A stretch of DNA of 64,000 nt, from the NCBI GenBank assembly GCA_902543185.1, contig CACBXB010000005.1, positions 1 through 64,000 of the forward strand. Reading direction: 5' to 3'. Shown here in pieces: positions 26,546 through 35,491 of this stretch. Under the pieces are notes generated by a model. That model saw nothing but the letters and a program-made list of their open reading frames with translations, had not been told where the DNA came from and ran no database searches. Within the stretch, counting starts at the first letter, position 1. Each line of letters starts with the position of its first letter. Made by a program: the position numbers and the translations under genes. Source of the DNA: Paracoccaceae bacterium. GTDB lineage: Bacteria > Pseudomonadota > Alphaproteobacteria > Rhodobacterales > Rhodobacteraceae.

Positions 26546-27756
26546 TGTTAGATACATCCAACCAGAAAAAGTTCGTTGCTAAGGTCGATGACCTAAAAGT
26601 GTATTTTAATTCAAAGCGTGGGACGGTTCATGCGGTTGATGGGATTAGCTTTGATGTCTATAAGGGAGAGACTTTAGGACTGGTCGGAGAAACTGGATGT
26701 GGAAAATCAGTCACGGGGCGGTCTTTCTTACAACTTTTACCAATCCCACCAGGTGTGCTTGTTGGTGGCAGTATAATTTATAATCAACAGAATAATTCCT
26801 CACAACGGTTTGAAACTGGATCAAAACCTGGGTTTCCAAACAGTAGAAATTTTGAATTCAAAAAAGTAGATCTTCTGACTCTGACAGGTGAAGAAATCAG
26901 AAAAATTCGTGGCGACAGTATTGCAATGATTTTTCAGGATCCAGGCAAGTCACTTAATCCAACCTTAACTATCGGCGCACAGCTTTCAGAAGTTTTTCTA
27001 CAGCATAGAACTGAAGAGATTTTGGAAATGGCCGGTCTTGGCAGTGAGGCTTCCGGCGCGATACGACGATTTGCATCACAGCGGAATAGAATATTTGACA
27101 AGTGGTTGGTAAATTTGTCAGGCAACCGTTCAACGAAATCTCGAGTAGAAAAAGCAGTTGCAGATTTGGTTGCAAAAGCACTTTCAGATACTCAAGTCCC
27201 AAACCCGGTAAAGCTTATGGATCGATATCCACATGAGCTATCGGGTGGAATGAAGCAGAGAGTCATGATTGCTCAAGCTTTGGCTTGTAATCCAGATATA
27301 TTAATAGCTGATGAGCCAACAACTGCTTTAGATGTAACTGTGGAAGCTAGGATACTAGATTTGATTCAAGAATTACAGCAGAGGCGCCAGACTAGCGTTG
27401 TTTATATAAGCCATGATTTATCGCTAGTTCGGCGAATTTGCGACAGAGTGGCCGTAATGTATGCTGGTCGAATTGTTGAGATTGGCACTAATAATGAAAT
27501 CTTTAAAAATCCTCGTCATCCATACACGATAGGATTGATGAAGGCATTGCCTTCTGCCGATACAGCTCGGGGTGAGCTACTTGCTATCCCCGGTAACGTT
27601 CCAGAACTCATTAATCCTCCTCAAATGTGTAGATTTTTTTCAAGATGCGCATTTGCAACAGATAAGTGTAAAAACCAGGATCCTGAGCTTGAAAAAGTGA
27701 CAAACTCTCACTCGGTAGCATGTTTTGCGGATGTTGCTGAAATTTCTGGCAAATAA
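26542..27756 (+). CDS. Dipeptide-type ABC transporter ATPase (DppD-like)
   Basis: 404 residues with Walker A GETGCGKS, Q-loop IFQDPGKSLNP, signature LSGGMKQR, Walker B ILIADEPTTALDV and the C-terminal oligopeptide-transporter cysteine motif (CRFFSRCAFATDKC), which in this family binds an Fe-S cluster. It is longer than standard DppD (about 330) because of two inserts: about residues 78-108 before the Q-loop and about 155-215 between Q-loop and signature. ATGA overlap with dppC shows translational coupling. Confidence 0.92.
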   Translation: MMLDTSNQKKFVAKVDDLKVYFNSKRGTVHAVDGISFDVYKGETLGLVGETGCGKSVTGRSFLQLLPIPPGVLVGGSIIYNQQNNSSQRFETGSKPGFPNSRNFEFKKVDLLTLTGEEIRKIRGDSIAMIFQDPGKSLNPTLTIGAQLSEVFLQHRTEEILEMAGLGSEASGAIRRFASQRNRIFDKWLVNLSGNRSTKSRVEKAVADLVAKALSDTQVPNPVKLMDRYPHELSGGMKQRVMIAQALACNPDILIADEPTTALDVTVEARILDLIQELQQRRQTSVVYISHDLSLVRRICDRVAVMYAGRIVEIGTNNEIFKNPRHPYTIGLMKALPSADTARGELLAIPGNVPELINPPQMCRFFSRCAFATDKCKNQDPELEKVTNSHSVACFADVAEISGK

Positions 27757-27781
27757 CCATTTATGATTTGGAAGATAATAA

Positions 27782-29017
27782 ATGAATAGTAAAAAAGATA
27801 ATGTTGGGCAGCCTATTTTATCTATAAGCGAAGTCACTAAGCATTACCCAATTAGAGAAGGGGCTCTTCAAAGGGTGGTTGGCCATGTTAGGGCCGTTGA
27901 TGGTGTTAGTTTTGATATTTTTCCTGGTAAAACTGTTGGGCTTGTAGGTGAAAGTGGATGTGGAAAGAGTACTTTGGGAAAGGTAGTGTCAGGTTTGACT
28001 GATCCAACTAGTGGATCTGTTAGCTACAATTTTAATAACCAATTAGTTTCTATCAGTAATTTAGAAAAAAATAAATTTAAGAATTTTCGACGAAACTGCC
28101 AAATGGTCTTTCAAGATAGTTTTGCTTCTTTAAATCCGCGCCATTTAGTTTGTGATATTGTAGGCAGACCTTTAAAAGTTTATAAAGAGGTCTCGGGTTA
28201 TGATCTTGTGGAAAAAGTAGTTTCACTTTTAAATCAAGTAGGGTTGGGCCGCGAGCATCTTTATAGATACCCTCACCAATTTTCTGGAGGACAGAGGCAA
28301 AGAATATCTATTGCAAGAGCACTAGCTTTGAATCCCGAAATAATAATTCTCGATGAACCAACCTCAGCTCTAGATGTTTCCGTGCAAGCCCAGATATTAA
28401 ATCTTTTGAATGAAATTCAAAAAGCCCGTAATTTAGCTTATCTATTTGTGACGCATGATTTATCTGTTGTAAGGCACATGGCTGACTCTTTAGTTGTGAT
28501 GTATCTTGGTAAAATCGCAGAGGCTGGTGAAACTCAAGCTATTTTTGCTAAACCCTACCACCCTTACACTAAGGCGCTGATGGATGCTAAACCTAGCTTT
28601 GATGAGGGTCAAAACTCTAAAGCGAAAGGGCTAGAGGGTGTGGTTCCAGACCCTGCCCGCCCCCCACAAGGTTGTCGTTTTCATACACGATGTAGCCTGG
28701 CTACTGACAAGTGTGGATGGGAAGTGGACGATGTGGTTCGTTGGCTTGAAGATACTCCCGGCATGTTTGAAAGTCTTACAGCGGTTGAACGCAAATCAGA
28801 ATTTTCGGCTGTTCTTAGTTTTTCTGATGAAAGTTCAGCTGCAAATTTGACACAGGAAATGCGTTCTGAAAAGCTGCCAACCTCTATGCGCAAAGCTTTA
28901 AACCAGGTCAAAATTAATGAAAAAAATGTACAAATTGAATTTGAGCCGGTCGAGGAAATCTTATTACGGGAAAAAGATGGAAGACATACCGCGTGCATTA
29001 TTGAACCAAAAAATTGA
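27782..29017 (+). CDS. Dipeptide-type ABC transporter ATPase (DppF-like) with C-terminal extension
   Basis: 411 residues with Walker A GESGCGKS, Q-loop VFQDSFASLNP, signature FSGGQRQR and Walker B IIILDEPTSALDV, then the family cysteine motif CRFHTRCSLATDKC. About 80 residues follow that motif, which DppF proteins normally lack; the extension is acidic and unrecognised. It pairs with the DppD-like ATPase. The gene ends 16 bases before the following hydrolase gene. Confidence 0.92.
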   Translation: MNSKKDNVGQPILSISEVTKHYPIREGALQRVVGHVRAVDGVSFDIFPGKTVGLVGESGCGKSTLGKVVSGLTDPTSGSVSYNFNNQLVSISNLEKNKFKNFRRNCQMVFQDSFASLNPRHLVCDIVGRPLKVYKEVSGYDLVEKVVSLLNQVGLGREHLYRYPHQFSGGQRQRISIARALALNPEIIILDEPTSALDVSVQAQILNLLNEIQKARNLAYLFVTHDLSVVRHMADSLVVMYLGKIAEAGETQAIFAKPYHPYTKALMDAKPSFDEGQNSKAKGLEGVVPDPARPPQGCRFHTRCSLATDKCGWEVDDVVRWLEDTPGMFESLTAVERKSEFSAVLSFSDESSAANLTQEMRSEKLPTSMRKALNQVKINEKNVQIEFEPVEEILLREKDGRHTACIIEPKN

Positions 29018-29033
29018 ACCAAGAGGCCTAGAC

Positions 29034-29948
29034 ATGGAAATTAAAACAAGTGAACTCAGTTTTATTGAAGAAGTTGAAGGTAAGACGGTTGAGTATTCAA
29101 TGGTCGAAACCTGGGATGGTTTGTACACACCTGTTGCAGTAAGAAAGCCGAGTGGAGATGGGCCGTTTCCGATTGTGCTAATGGCCGCTGGCAACGGAGG
29201 TGAAGGCTTACCTTGGTTAATGGATGCTATTAGGAATAGAGCATACACAATGGATCGCTTGGTCGAAGCAGGTTTCGCCTGTGCCTGGTTAAGATACAGA
29301 ACGGAAGTTGAGTTAGGTTATAATAACGGGGGCAAAATGGTTCGCGATATACGCCAGGGTCGCGAAATGTTTAATAGGTCACCTTTGGAGTATGAAGATG
29401 AGATAGCAATAATAGACTATTTTAAGACAAAATCCTGGGTAGATCCAAATAGAATTGGTGTAATTGGAATGAGCCATGGTGGCGAAATGGCTCTAAAAAT
29501 TGTTTCTGAATATCATGGACTTGCGGCAGCGGTAGCTAGTGAGCCTGCTAGTCATGAATATTTAGCCCTTATGCCTGATGACACTGCTTTTGTTAACGAA
29601 AAAACAGGGCTCAGGAATATTGAAGAAATGCAAATGGCAGAAGTTGAAAAAGTTCGAAAAAGAATTGATATGGTCATTGCCAAAGAACGCATACAGGGAA
29701 TAACTACACCCGTTTTAGTGATGGGTAGGGATGAAGATCATTTGCAAGGCATCTTTAAAACATCTTTTGATCTACTAAATGAAGCCGGTAAAAATGTTGA
29801 GTGGGTAAGTTATGATCACGACTACCATGGTTATGTTTTCCCAATTAAAGGCGATGATGGCAAATATATTTTAAACGATGTTCAAATCGGCGCCATAGAT
29901 CACGTAGTAAGTTGGTTGGGTAAAAAATTTAGCGAGTCAAAGTTATAA
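29034..29948 (+). CDS. Alpha/beta hydrolase (dienelactone-hydrolase/peptidase S9-like)
   Basis: About 304 residues from ATG 29034, which has AGAGG eight bases upstream; a frame opening at 28917 would overlap the ATPase gene by 100 bases. The nucleophile elbow is GMSHGG (after WVDPNRIGVI), with a late Asp (MGRDEDHLQG) and His (DYHGYVFP) forming the triad. Being the last gene of the importer operon, it probably hydrolyses the imported compound or its first metabolite. It converges with the amidohydrolase gene and overlaps its 3' end by six bases. Confidence 0.8.
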   Translation: MEIKTSELSFIEEVEGKTVEYSMVETWDGLYTPVAVRKPSGDGPFPIVLMAAGNGGEGLPWLMDAIRNRAYTMDRLVEAGFACAWLRYRTEVELGYNNGGKMVRDIRQGREMFNRSPLEYEDEIAIIDYFKTKSWVDPNRIGVIGMSHGGEMALKIVSEYHGLAAAVASEPASHEYLALMPDDTAFVNEKTGLRNIEEMQMAEVEKVRKRIDMVIAKERIQGITTPVLVMGRDEDHLQGIFKTSFDLLNEAGKNVEWVSYDHDYHGYVFPIKGDDGKYILNDVQIGAIDHVVSWLGKKFSESKL

Positions 29949-30905
29949 TTTTAAGATTTTCGAAGTATTTTCAAAAAATATCTTATTTTTTGTTCGCTGG
30001 CTAATAGGTGCTTTAGATAACCAATTTACACCAGCCTTATTGTCGGCATAAGGCCAATCAATTGCAAATAGGATTTTATCATCTCCAAGAACTTTCAGGC
30101 ATAGTTCCAACGCGTTATCAGAAAAAAATCCACTAGTTGTCACCCAAAAATTTGTTTTAAATGTACCATCAAAATTGACTTTTTCATTTCCAGGGCGAGC
30201 TAAGCTTTCGTGTATTCGGGGCAACCAAAAAGGTAGTGCCTCTCCCAAATGGCCCAAAACTATTTTGAGTTTTGGATGCCGTTCAAAAATACCTGAAAGA
30301 ATCATTCGAACTGCTAAAGTTCCTGTTTCAATTCCAAATCCCCAAGCAGCCCGAGTGATCATGGGATGACTTTGGTGATAGGGAGAATAGTATCTGTCGG
30401 TGACTGTTTTATCCGGGTCCGCTGGGTGTAAATAAATAGGGACATCTAATTCTTCTGCTTTAGCAAAAATTGGCCAAAATTTACTTTCGTCAACCATTTC
30501 ACCGTCACTTAATCCATGAAGCATAGCTCCCTTTAAACCGAGTTGTTTAACAGCTCTATCCAATTCTTTAGCGGCTAAATCTGGCAAGTTTGAAGGAACC
30601 ATCGCAAATCCATCAAATCTTTCAGGGTATTTTGAAATTATCGAAGCTAGCTCATCGTTTGACTTCTGACAGGCCGATACGGCCACATTACTTGATAACC
30701 TTTGGCTTCCTGGCGACTGATGAGATAGTATTTGCACATCAATTCCAGCCTGATCCATCTCATCAATTCTGATACTTGTAAAATCATAAAGACGGGATTT
30801 AATTTTTTCAGGATGATGACCAACCTCGTTAAAATGGTCGGTTAGAGAAGAATGCATAAAATGCTCTTCTACTGCTATTATTTTTGTTTGTTTTTTATAA
30901 GACAT
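29943..30905 (-). CDS. Amidohydrolase-family decarboxylase-like protein (gamma-resorcylate/5-carboxyvanillate decarboxylase type)
   Basis: 320 residues of the ACMSD-related amidohydrolase group. IIAVEEHF at the N-terminus gives the Glu-x-His metal motif of resorcylate and carboxyvanillate (LigW-like) decarboxylases; VPIYLHPADP supplies the next His, LGHLGEALPFWLPRI and ILFAIDWPY the last His and Asp. The overall layout follows gamma-resorcylate decarboxylase closely. Likely reaction: non-oxidative decarboxylation of an aromatic or enol acid, or hydrolysis. I start at ATG 30905, 28 bases after the LacI-family gene, with which it forms an operon; a longer frame to 30965 would overlap that gene. 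Confidence 0.8.
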   Translation of the reverse strand: MSYKKQTKIIAVEEHFMHSSLTDHFNEVGHHPEKIKSRLYDFTSIRIDEMDQAGIDVQILSHQSPGSQRLSSNVAVSACQKSNDELASIISKYPERFDGFAMVPSNLPDLAAKELDRAVKQLGLKGAMLHGLSDGEMVDESKFWPIFAKAEELDVPIYLHPADPDKTVTDRYYSPYHQSHPMITRAAWGFGIETGTLAVRMILSGIFERHPKLKIVLGHLGEALPFWLPRIHESLARPGNEKVNFDGTFKTNFWVTTSGFFSDNALELCLKVLGDDKILFAIDWPYADNKAGVNWLSKAPISQRTKNKIFFENTSKILKL

Positions 30906-30933
30906 TTTTGGCCACGTTTGTGCAAAGTTTATA

Positions 30934-31953
30934 TCAAACTCGAAGTGATACGCTACCCCTCTCAATGACGGTAACAGGCATTATAGTTGTTTCAGGAACA
31001 GCAAGATCTGTTTGACTTATTTTTTTTAATAAAAGTTCCGCTGAAATTCTTCCGACGTCGAACTGCAGGACACGAACAGTCGTCAATCCTGGAGGGATAC
31101 GGTCACTCATTGGTATATCATTAAAACCCGTAACGGAGATATCTTTAGGGCATTCAAGTCCACGTTCTGCAAGTGCTTCAAGGGCGCCAATGGCAAGTCT
31201 ATCATTGGCACAAAGTATTGCTGTGATTTCAGAATTTCTTTCCAATAAAAGATCGGCGCATTTAGACCCTTCATCTTCGGAGTATTTAACAGCAAAGATA
31301 CTATTTTCTGGTTTTCTATCAATTCCATGAATTTTTGAAGCTTCTAAAAAAGCATCATTTCTTGCGTTACCTGTCGATAGATCTCGAGGCCCGCCAATGT
31401 AACCTATTTCGCTATGGTTATTTTTAACTAATAAATCAAAAACAGCTTTTATTCCACCAGCATCATCATTTACAACCGAAGGAATTCCTGATCCAAAAGC
31501 CCTTCTATTTGCAGTAACAACTGGTATTTGATCTGCGATTTTTGCAGCAGCTGGATCATGGCTGCTCACTGCTGCATCAATTATGCCGTCAACCCCTCTT
31601 TCTAAAAGGATCTCTAAAAGCTTTTCCTCTCGCTTTGGGTCACCGTCCGTGTCGACAAGAATAGAAGCATAACCCTCTGGCTCGAGAACAGATTCTACGC
31701 CTCTGACTATTGGAGGGTATAATGAGTTTGTAATATCTGGAATAATAATACCGATTAACATGGTTTTATTTGTTCTCAAACCTGATGCAATTCGATTGGG
31801 TCTGTAACCCATATCTTTTGCAATCTTTCTTACCCTTTCTACTACCTCGATTGATAGCGATGCTCGAGCGTTGGGCGACAACGCTCTTGAAACCGTTGAT
31901 ACGTGGACGCCAGCCTCTTTAGCTACATCTTTAATTGTAATATTTTTTTTCAT
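30934..31953 (-). CDS. LacI-family transcriptional regulator (presumed controller of the surrounding catabolic genes)
   Basis: 339 residues. The N-terminal helix-turn-helix reads ITIKDVAKEAGVHVSTVSRAL and is followed by the hinge helix region and a periplasmic-binding-protein-like effector domain (NRIASGLRTNKTMLIGIIIPDITN onward; late motif CANDRLAIGALEAL). LacI-family proteins usually repress catabolic operons until the effector binds. Two half-good operator copies lie in its own promoter region (31993 and 32047), suggesting autoregulation and control of the divergent OsmC operon. The effector is unknown. Confidence 0.93.
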   Translation of the reverse strand: MKKNITIKDVAKEAGVHVSTVSRALSPNARASLSIEVVERVRKIAKDMGYRPNRIASGLRTNKTMLIGIIIPDITNSLYPPIVRGVESVLEPEGYASILVDTDGDPKREEKLLEILLERGVDGIIDAAVSSHDPAAAKIADQIPVVTANRRAFGSGIPSVVNDDAGGIKAVFDLLVKNNHSEIGYIGGPRDLSTGNARNDAFLEASKIHGIDRKPENSIFAVKYSEDEGSKCADLLLERNSEITAILCANDRLAIGALEALAERGLECPKDISVTGFNDIPMSDRIPPGLTTVRVLQFDVGRISAELLLKKISQTDLAVPETTIMPVTVIERGSVSLRV

Positions 31954-31992
31954 AATTTTCTCAACCAGGTAAGACTATCTTTTAGCCACTTT

Positions 31993-32006
31993 TGCAAACT
32001 ATTGCT
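31993..32006. promoter_or_regulatory. LacI-type operator, regulator promoter
   Basis: TGCAAACTATTGCT matches 10 of 12 defined positions of TGCAANCGNTTGCA (the central G and last A differ). It lies 40 bases upstream of the LacI-family gene, where it could mediate autorepression. It is separated by 54 bases centre to centre from the operator at 32047, about five helical turns, which would permit looping between two dimers. Confidence 0.55.
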
Positions 32007-32046
32007 ATAGTCTATTGACCGATTTAACTGTAATTGCTAAGCTCAA

Positions 32047-32060
32047 TGCAATCGTTTGCG
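32047..32060. promoter_or_regulatory. LacI-type operator, OsmC operon promoter
   Basis: TGCAATCGTTTGCG matches 11 of 12 defined positions. It lies 34 bases before the GTG start of the OsmC gene and just after a possible promoter (TTGACC at 32015, TAAGCT at 32038, 17-bp spacing), the usual place for a repressor site. Confidence 0.7.
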
Positions 32061-32093
32061 AATGCAGCTTGCAAGGATTTGGGGAGATCTTTT

Positions 32094-32582
32094 GTGTCGA
32101 ACGTTGTCAATGAAATTGATTTTTCTCAACCTATAGTGAGAAAAAAAATTATTACCGCATCAAACGATGGATCAATGGCCTCTAAAATAAATTTTGGGGA
32201 CTTTCCTGATTTCATATTTGACGAGCCTTCTGCACATGGTGGGAGCGACTTAGGTCCAACCCCATTAACAGGTGTTTTGGCCTCACTTTGTGCCTGTGAG
32301 GCGGTAACTTTTAATAGAACTGCAAAAGATCTTAATTTTAATTATAATGGAATAGAATTTTCAGCCGCTTTCACAATTGATATTCGTGGACGCTCTGGCT
32401 TAAGGGGAGTGGTGCCTCATTTTCAAACAGTTAAGGTTGAAGCTGAAATAACTACCGAAGAAGAAATTTCTTTTCTTGAGAAAGTTGTTGACGAAACAGA
32501 AGCAAGATGCCCAGTTTATAATTTAATCAAAGACGCGGGCGTAAAAATTGAAACAGTTTGGGTTAGGCGCTCTCAAAACTGA
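32094..32582 (+). CDS. OsmC-family protein
   Basis: 162 residues from GTG 32094, chosen because GGGGAG lies seven bases upstream; starts at 32034 or 32046 would put the operator inside the gene. The two OsmC cysteines are present, in LASLCACEAVTF and EARCPVYNLI. OsmC/Ohr proteins reduce organic hydroperoxides through these cysteines; some act in catabolic operons as accessory thiol enzymes. It is the first gene of a long plus-strand series running to 43941. Confidence 0.78.
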   Translation: MSNVVNEIDFSQPIVRKKIITASNDGSMASKINFGDFPDFIFDEPSAHGGSDLGPTPLTGVLASLCACEAVTFNRTAKDLNFNYNGIEFSAAFTIDIRGRSGLRGVVPHFQTVKVEAEITTEEEISFLEKVVDETEARCPVYNLIKDAGVKIETVWVRRSQN

Positions 32583-32611
32583 CATAGAGTAAGATTTAGA
32601 GAGGGGAAATA

Positions 32612-33577
32612 ATGACTACAGTGCAAATTGGATGGATTGGCATGGGGCGAATGGGATTTCCTATGGCCGAGCGATTGGTAAAGGCTGGTTATTCTGTGAA
32701 AGTTTGGAACCGAACAAGGTCAAAAGCAGAGCCTTTGCAAGACTCTGGAGCAATTTTGGTTGATCAACCTTCTGACCTCGCTGGTGTAGATGTACTGGCA
32801 ACGATGGTTTCGACTGGTCGAGATGTGGAGCAATTATATTTTGGCGATGATGGTGTTTTATCTGGAATAGGTATACCGAAGATCTTCTTAGATTTCTCGT
32901 CAATTGGTGTTGACCAATCCGCTGAGATTAGAAAGTCTTTGGCTGATAAGGGTTCTGAATTGGTTTGCTGCCCTGTTTCGGGAAATGGAAAGTGTGTTAA
33001 GGCGGGTAAGCTTTCAGCCGTTGCTTCGGGTCCGAAAGCTGCTTTTGAACAGGTGGAGGATATAATATCAGCGATTGCAGCAATGGGAGTGTCCTATGTA
33101 GGAGAGGGAGAGTTAGCAAGATTTTGTAAAATTGCTCATAATATTATGTTGGGAGTTGTTACTCAAAATTTGGCTGAAATTACGATACTCGCCCAGAAAG
33201 CAGGTGTTCCCAGAAGGGCATTCCTTGATTTTATGAACAACTCAGTTATGGGCTCTGTTTTTACTAGATACAAAACCAATGCCTTTGTAAACTTGGATTG
33301 GACCACAACATTTACGCCTACGCTATTACGCAAGGACTTAGATCTTGGACTTTCTGCTGGAAGAGAGTTTAATGTTCCTATGCCGGTTACAGCGGCGATG
33401 AGGGAAGCGTTACAATCTCATTTTGGTGCTGCAAGCCTAAAAAATGACCCGGAGTCTTATATTGAAGGAGATTTTGCGGCATTGTTAGAAACGGTAGCTC
33501 TTGCATCTGGCATTGAATTAGAGAGTGAAAATTCGCCTTATCCAACTGGCTTAGAGATTCCTCAGGCTTCTGAATAA
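32612..33577 (+). CDS. NAD(P)-dependent beta-hydroxyacid dehydrogenase (3-hydroxyisobutyrate dehydrogenase family)
   Basis: 321 residues. The Rossmann motif GWIGMGRMGFPMAERL opens the protein, the NRTRSKAE stretch suggests NADP preference, and the family motifs CPVSGNGKCVKAGKL and KIAHNIMLG (with the catalytic lysine) follow. Family members oxidise 3-hydroxyisobutyrate, reduce tartronate semialdehyde or reduce small aldehydes. The canonical DAPVSGG motif is changed here to CPVSGNG. A GGGG-rich ribosome site precedes ATG 32612. Confidence 0.88.
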   Translation: MTTVQIGWIGMGRMGFPMAERLVKAGYSVKVWNRTRSKAEPLQDSGAILVDQPSDLAGVDVLATMVSTGRDVEQLYFGDDGVLSGIGIPKIFLDFSSIGVDQSAEIRKSLADKGSELVCCPVSGNGKCVKAGKLSAVASGPKAAFEQVEDIISAIAAMGVSYVGEGELARFCKIAHNIMLGVVTQNLAEITILAQKAGVPRRAFLDFMNNSVMGSVFTRYKTNAFVNLDWTTTFTPTLLRKDLDLGLSAGREFNVPMPVTAAMREALQSHFGAASLKNDPESYIEGDFAALLETVALASGIELESENSPYPTGLEIPQASE

Positions 33578-33640
33578 GTCCTCATTTTGTGAAAATTGTG
33601 TGAATTAATTAAGTTTAAATGAAAATAACTAGGACGTATT

Positions 33641-34414
33641 ATGTCAGAGTTTACATTGTATAACGCATCTCAGTCGACTTGCAGTCAACGTGTAAGGTAT
33701 GCACTGCATGAAAAAGGTTGTGACTTTGAGGAGATAAGGCTGGATCTCTTTTCCGGCGATCAGCTTAAACCTGAGTATTTGGCAATCAATCCAAATGGGG
33801 TAGTACCGTCACTAGTCCACTCTGGAAACAATATAATAGATAGTCTGGTTATAGTTGAGTACTTGGAAGATATTTTTCCGCATATTTGCCCTCTTCGACC
33901 TGAAAACCCAATTGAAATGGCTAAAATGAGGGCCCAATTAAAATACATCGATGAAGTCCCTGGGCCCGCGATACGTATCCCTTCATATAATTTAGCGTTT
34001 TTGCCTCATTTTCAAAATATGACAGAAGAAGAGTTTGAAGAACTTTGTAATAGCAAACCATTGCGCCGTGAATTTTTAAAAAGCATGGGCCGTACAGGTT
34101 TTTCTGAAGGTGAAATGGATGAATCTATAAGCAGGCTCAAACGAGCAATAAATCGAATGAATGAATGGCTTGAAGATAATAGTGGGCCCTGGTTGATGGG
34201 TTCAAAAATTACAATTTCAGATATTGCAATTATGCCAGTTATTATCCGTATGGACGATATAAATTTAAGTGAACTTTGGAAAGAATTTCCTCTTATTAAA
34301 AATTGGTTAAAAAATATCAAAGAAACTCATTCTTTTCAGCAAACCTATTATTTCGGTTCACTTTTAACTGAGAAATATCCTCATCTCAAAAATATGAGGA
34401 AAAAAAATGACTAA
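33641..34414 (+). CDS. Glutathione transferase, LigF/FuA-like
   Basis: 257 residues. The N-terminal thioredoxin-like domain shows LYNASQSTCSQRVRYALHEKG, the cis-proline loop NPNGVVPSL and the glutathione-binding DSLVIVEYLED; the C-terminal helical domain has GPWLMGSKITISDIAIMP. The overall form resembles the fungal-type (FuA) and LigE/F beta-etherase GSTs. A close relative is encoded at 45874-46680. It sits inside the operator-controlled series and overlaps the next hydrolase gene by eight bases. Confidence 0.85.
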   Translation: MSEFTLYNASQSTCSQRVRYALHEKGCDFEEIRLDLFSGDQLKPEYLAINPNGVVPSLVHSGNNIIDSLVIVEYLEDIFPHICPLRPENPIEMAKMRAQLKYIDEVPGPAIRIPSYNLAFLPHFQNMTEEEFEELCNSKPLRREFLKSMGRTGFSEGEMDESISRLKRAINRMNEWLEDNSGPWLMGSKITISDIAIMPVIIRMDDINLSELWKEFPLIKNWLKNIKETHSFQQTYYFGSLLTEKYPHLKNMRKKND

Positions 34415-35480
34415 AGTTGACAAAGACCCTCGGATTATTGCTGCGGCTGCACATTGGTCCCATAGAATGGTGACCAACGGTGTTCCATTAGCAGATTTTC
34501 AAGATGTAACAAATAATATTAATCGCTGGGAGGACTGGTGTTCTGCTTGGTGTGAGCGTGGCTCAATTCATGAGAGTTTGGGAAAGAAGGCCTTAGACGA
34601 TGAGAGATTTATTTCCTACGTGGATCACCAAGCTACTGCCGCTGCATGTTATCACTTTGGAAAATTTTTATTCGTAAATGATATGAAGCAAATGAAGTCG
34701 GCTCATAAGAAAGCGATCTTTTCTCATAGAGAGGTTTTGAAATATATTAGACATCCTGGTGAGCGTGTGGAGATACCTTTTGAAGAAAAAACGCTCATTG
34801 GTAATTTACGAAAACCTGATGGCATTGAAAATCCACCGATCGTTGTGATGTGCATGGGTTTAGACAGCACAAAAGAGGAAATGCTAACAAACGAGTCTAT
34901 TTTCCTAGAGAGAGGATTAGCGACCTTTGCATTTGATGGTCCAGGACAAGGCGAGGCAGAGTATGATTTTCCGATTAGATACGACTATGAAGTGCCAGTT
35001 GGTGCAGTAATAGATTGGCTACAAAGCCGAAAGGACATTAATGGGTCGAGCATTGGTGTATGGGGGGTGAGCCTTGGAGGGTATTATGCGCCCCGTGCAG
35101 CGGCCTTTGAAGCTCGAATAAAAGCGTGCATTTCTTTAACTGGACCGTTTAATTTCGATGAAGCTTTTGCTAGGGTGCCTGGTCTTACTCGACAAGCATT
35201 TATAGTTAGAAGTCATTCAAACAATGATGATGAAGCGGAAAAATTAGCAAAAAAAATGGATTTAAGCGATGCCGCGCCAAAGATTGTTTGCCCAATGTAT
35301 ATAGTTGGTGGGGCTTTGGATAGGGTAATACCTCCAGATCATGCCGAAAAATTGGCTAAAGCTTCCAATGGTGAAGTAGTTTTGAATATGGTTTCTGATG
35401 GAACGCATGTGGTAAATAATCGTCCCTATAAATATCGACCTGAGACTGGCGATTGGATGGCAAAAATTTTGTATAATTAA
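34407..35480 (+). CDS. Alpha/beta hydrolase of the DUF1100/dihydroxypseudooxynicotine-hydrolase type
   Basis: 357 residues with a helical N-terminal domain (about 1-120) and an alpha/beta core with nucleophile elbow GVSLGG, Asp in GGALDRVIPPDHA and His in SDGTHVVNN. It is a paralogue, in layout, of the protein at 21587-22723; both resemble the C-C bond hydrolase of nicotine degradation and FrsA-type esterases. Overlap with the GST gene (ATGACTAA) indicates tight coupling, so the two enzymes may act in sequence. Confidence 0.82.
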   Translation: MTKVDKDPRIIAAAAHWSHRMVTNGVPLADFQDVTNNINRWEDWCSAWCERGSIHESLGKKALDDERFISYVDHQATAAACYHFGKFLFVNDMKQMKSAHKKAIFSHREVLKYIRHPGERVEIPFEEKTLIGNLRKPDGIENPPIVVMCMGLDSTKEEMLTNESIFLERGLATFAFDGPGQGEAEYDFPIRYDYEVPVGAVIDWLQSRKDINGSSIGVWGVSLGGYYAPRAAAFEARIKACISLTGPFNFDEAFARVPGLTRQAFIVRSHSNNDDEAEKLAKKMDLSDAAPKIVCPMYIVGGALDRVIPPDHAEKLAKASNGEVVLNMVSDGTHVVNNRPYKYRPETGDWMAKILYN

Positions 35481-35491
35481 AGGAATTTGAA

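Noticed and set aside
28917-29033. Extension of the hydrolase gene into the DppF-like gene.
   Set aside because: The extra residues are the DppF C-terminus in another frame; ATG 29034 has a proper ribosome site.
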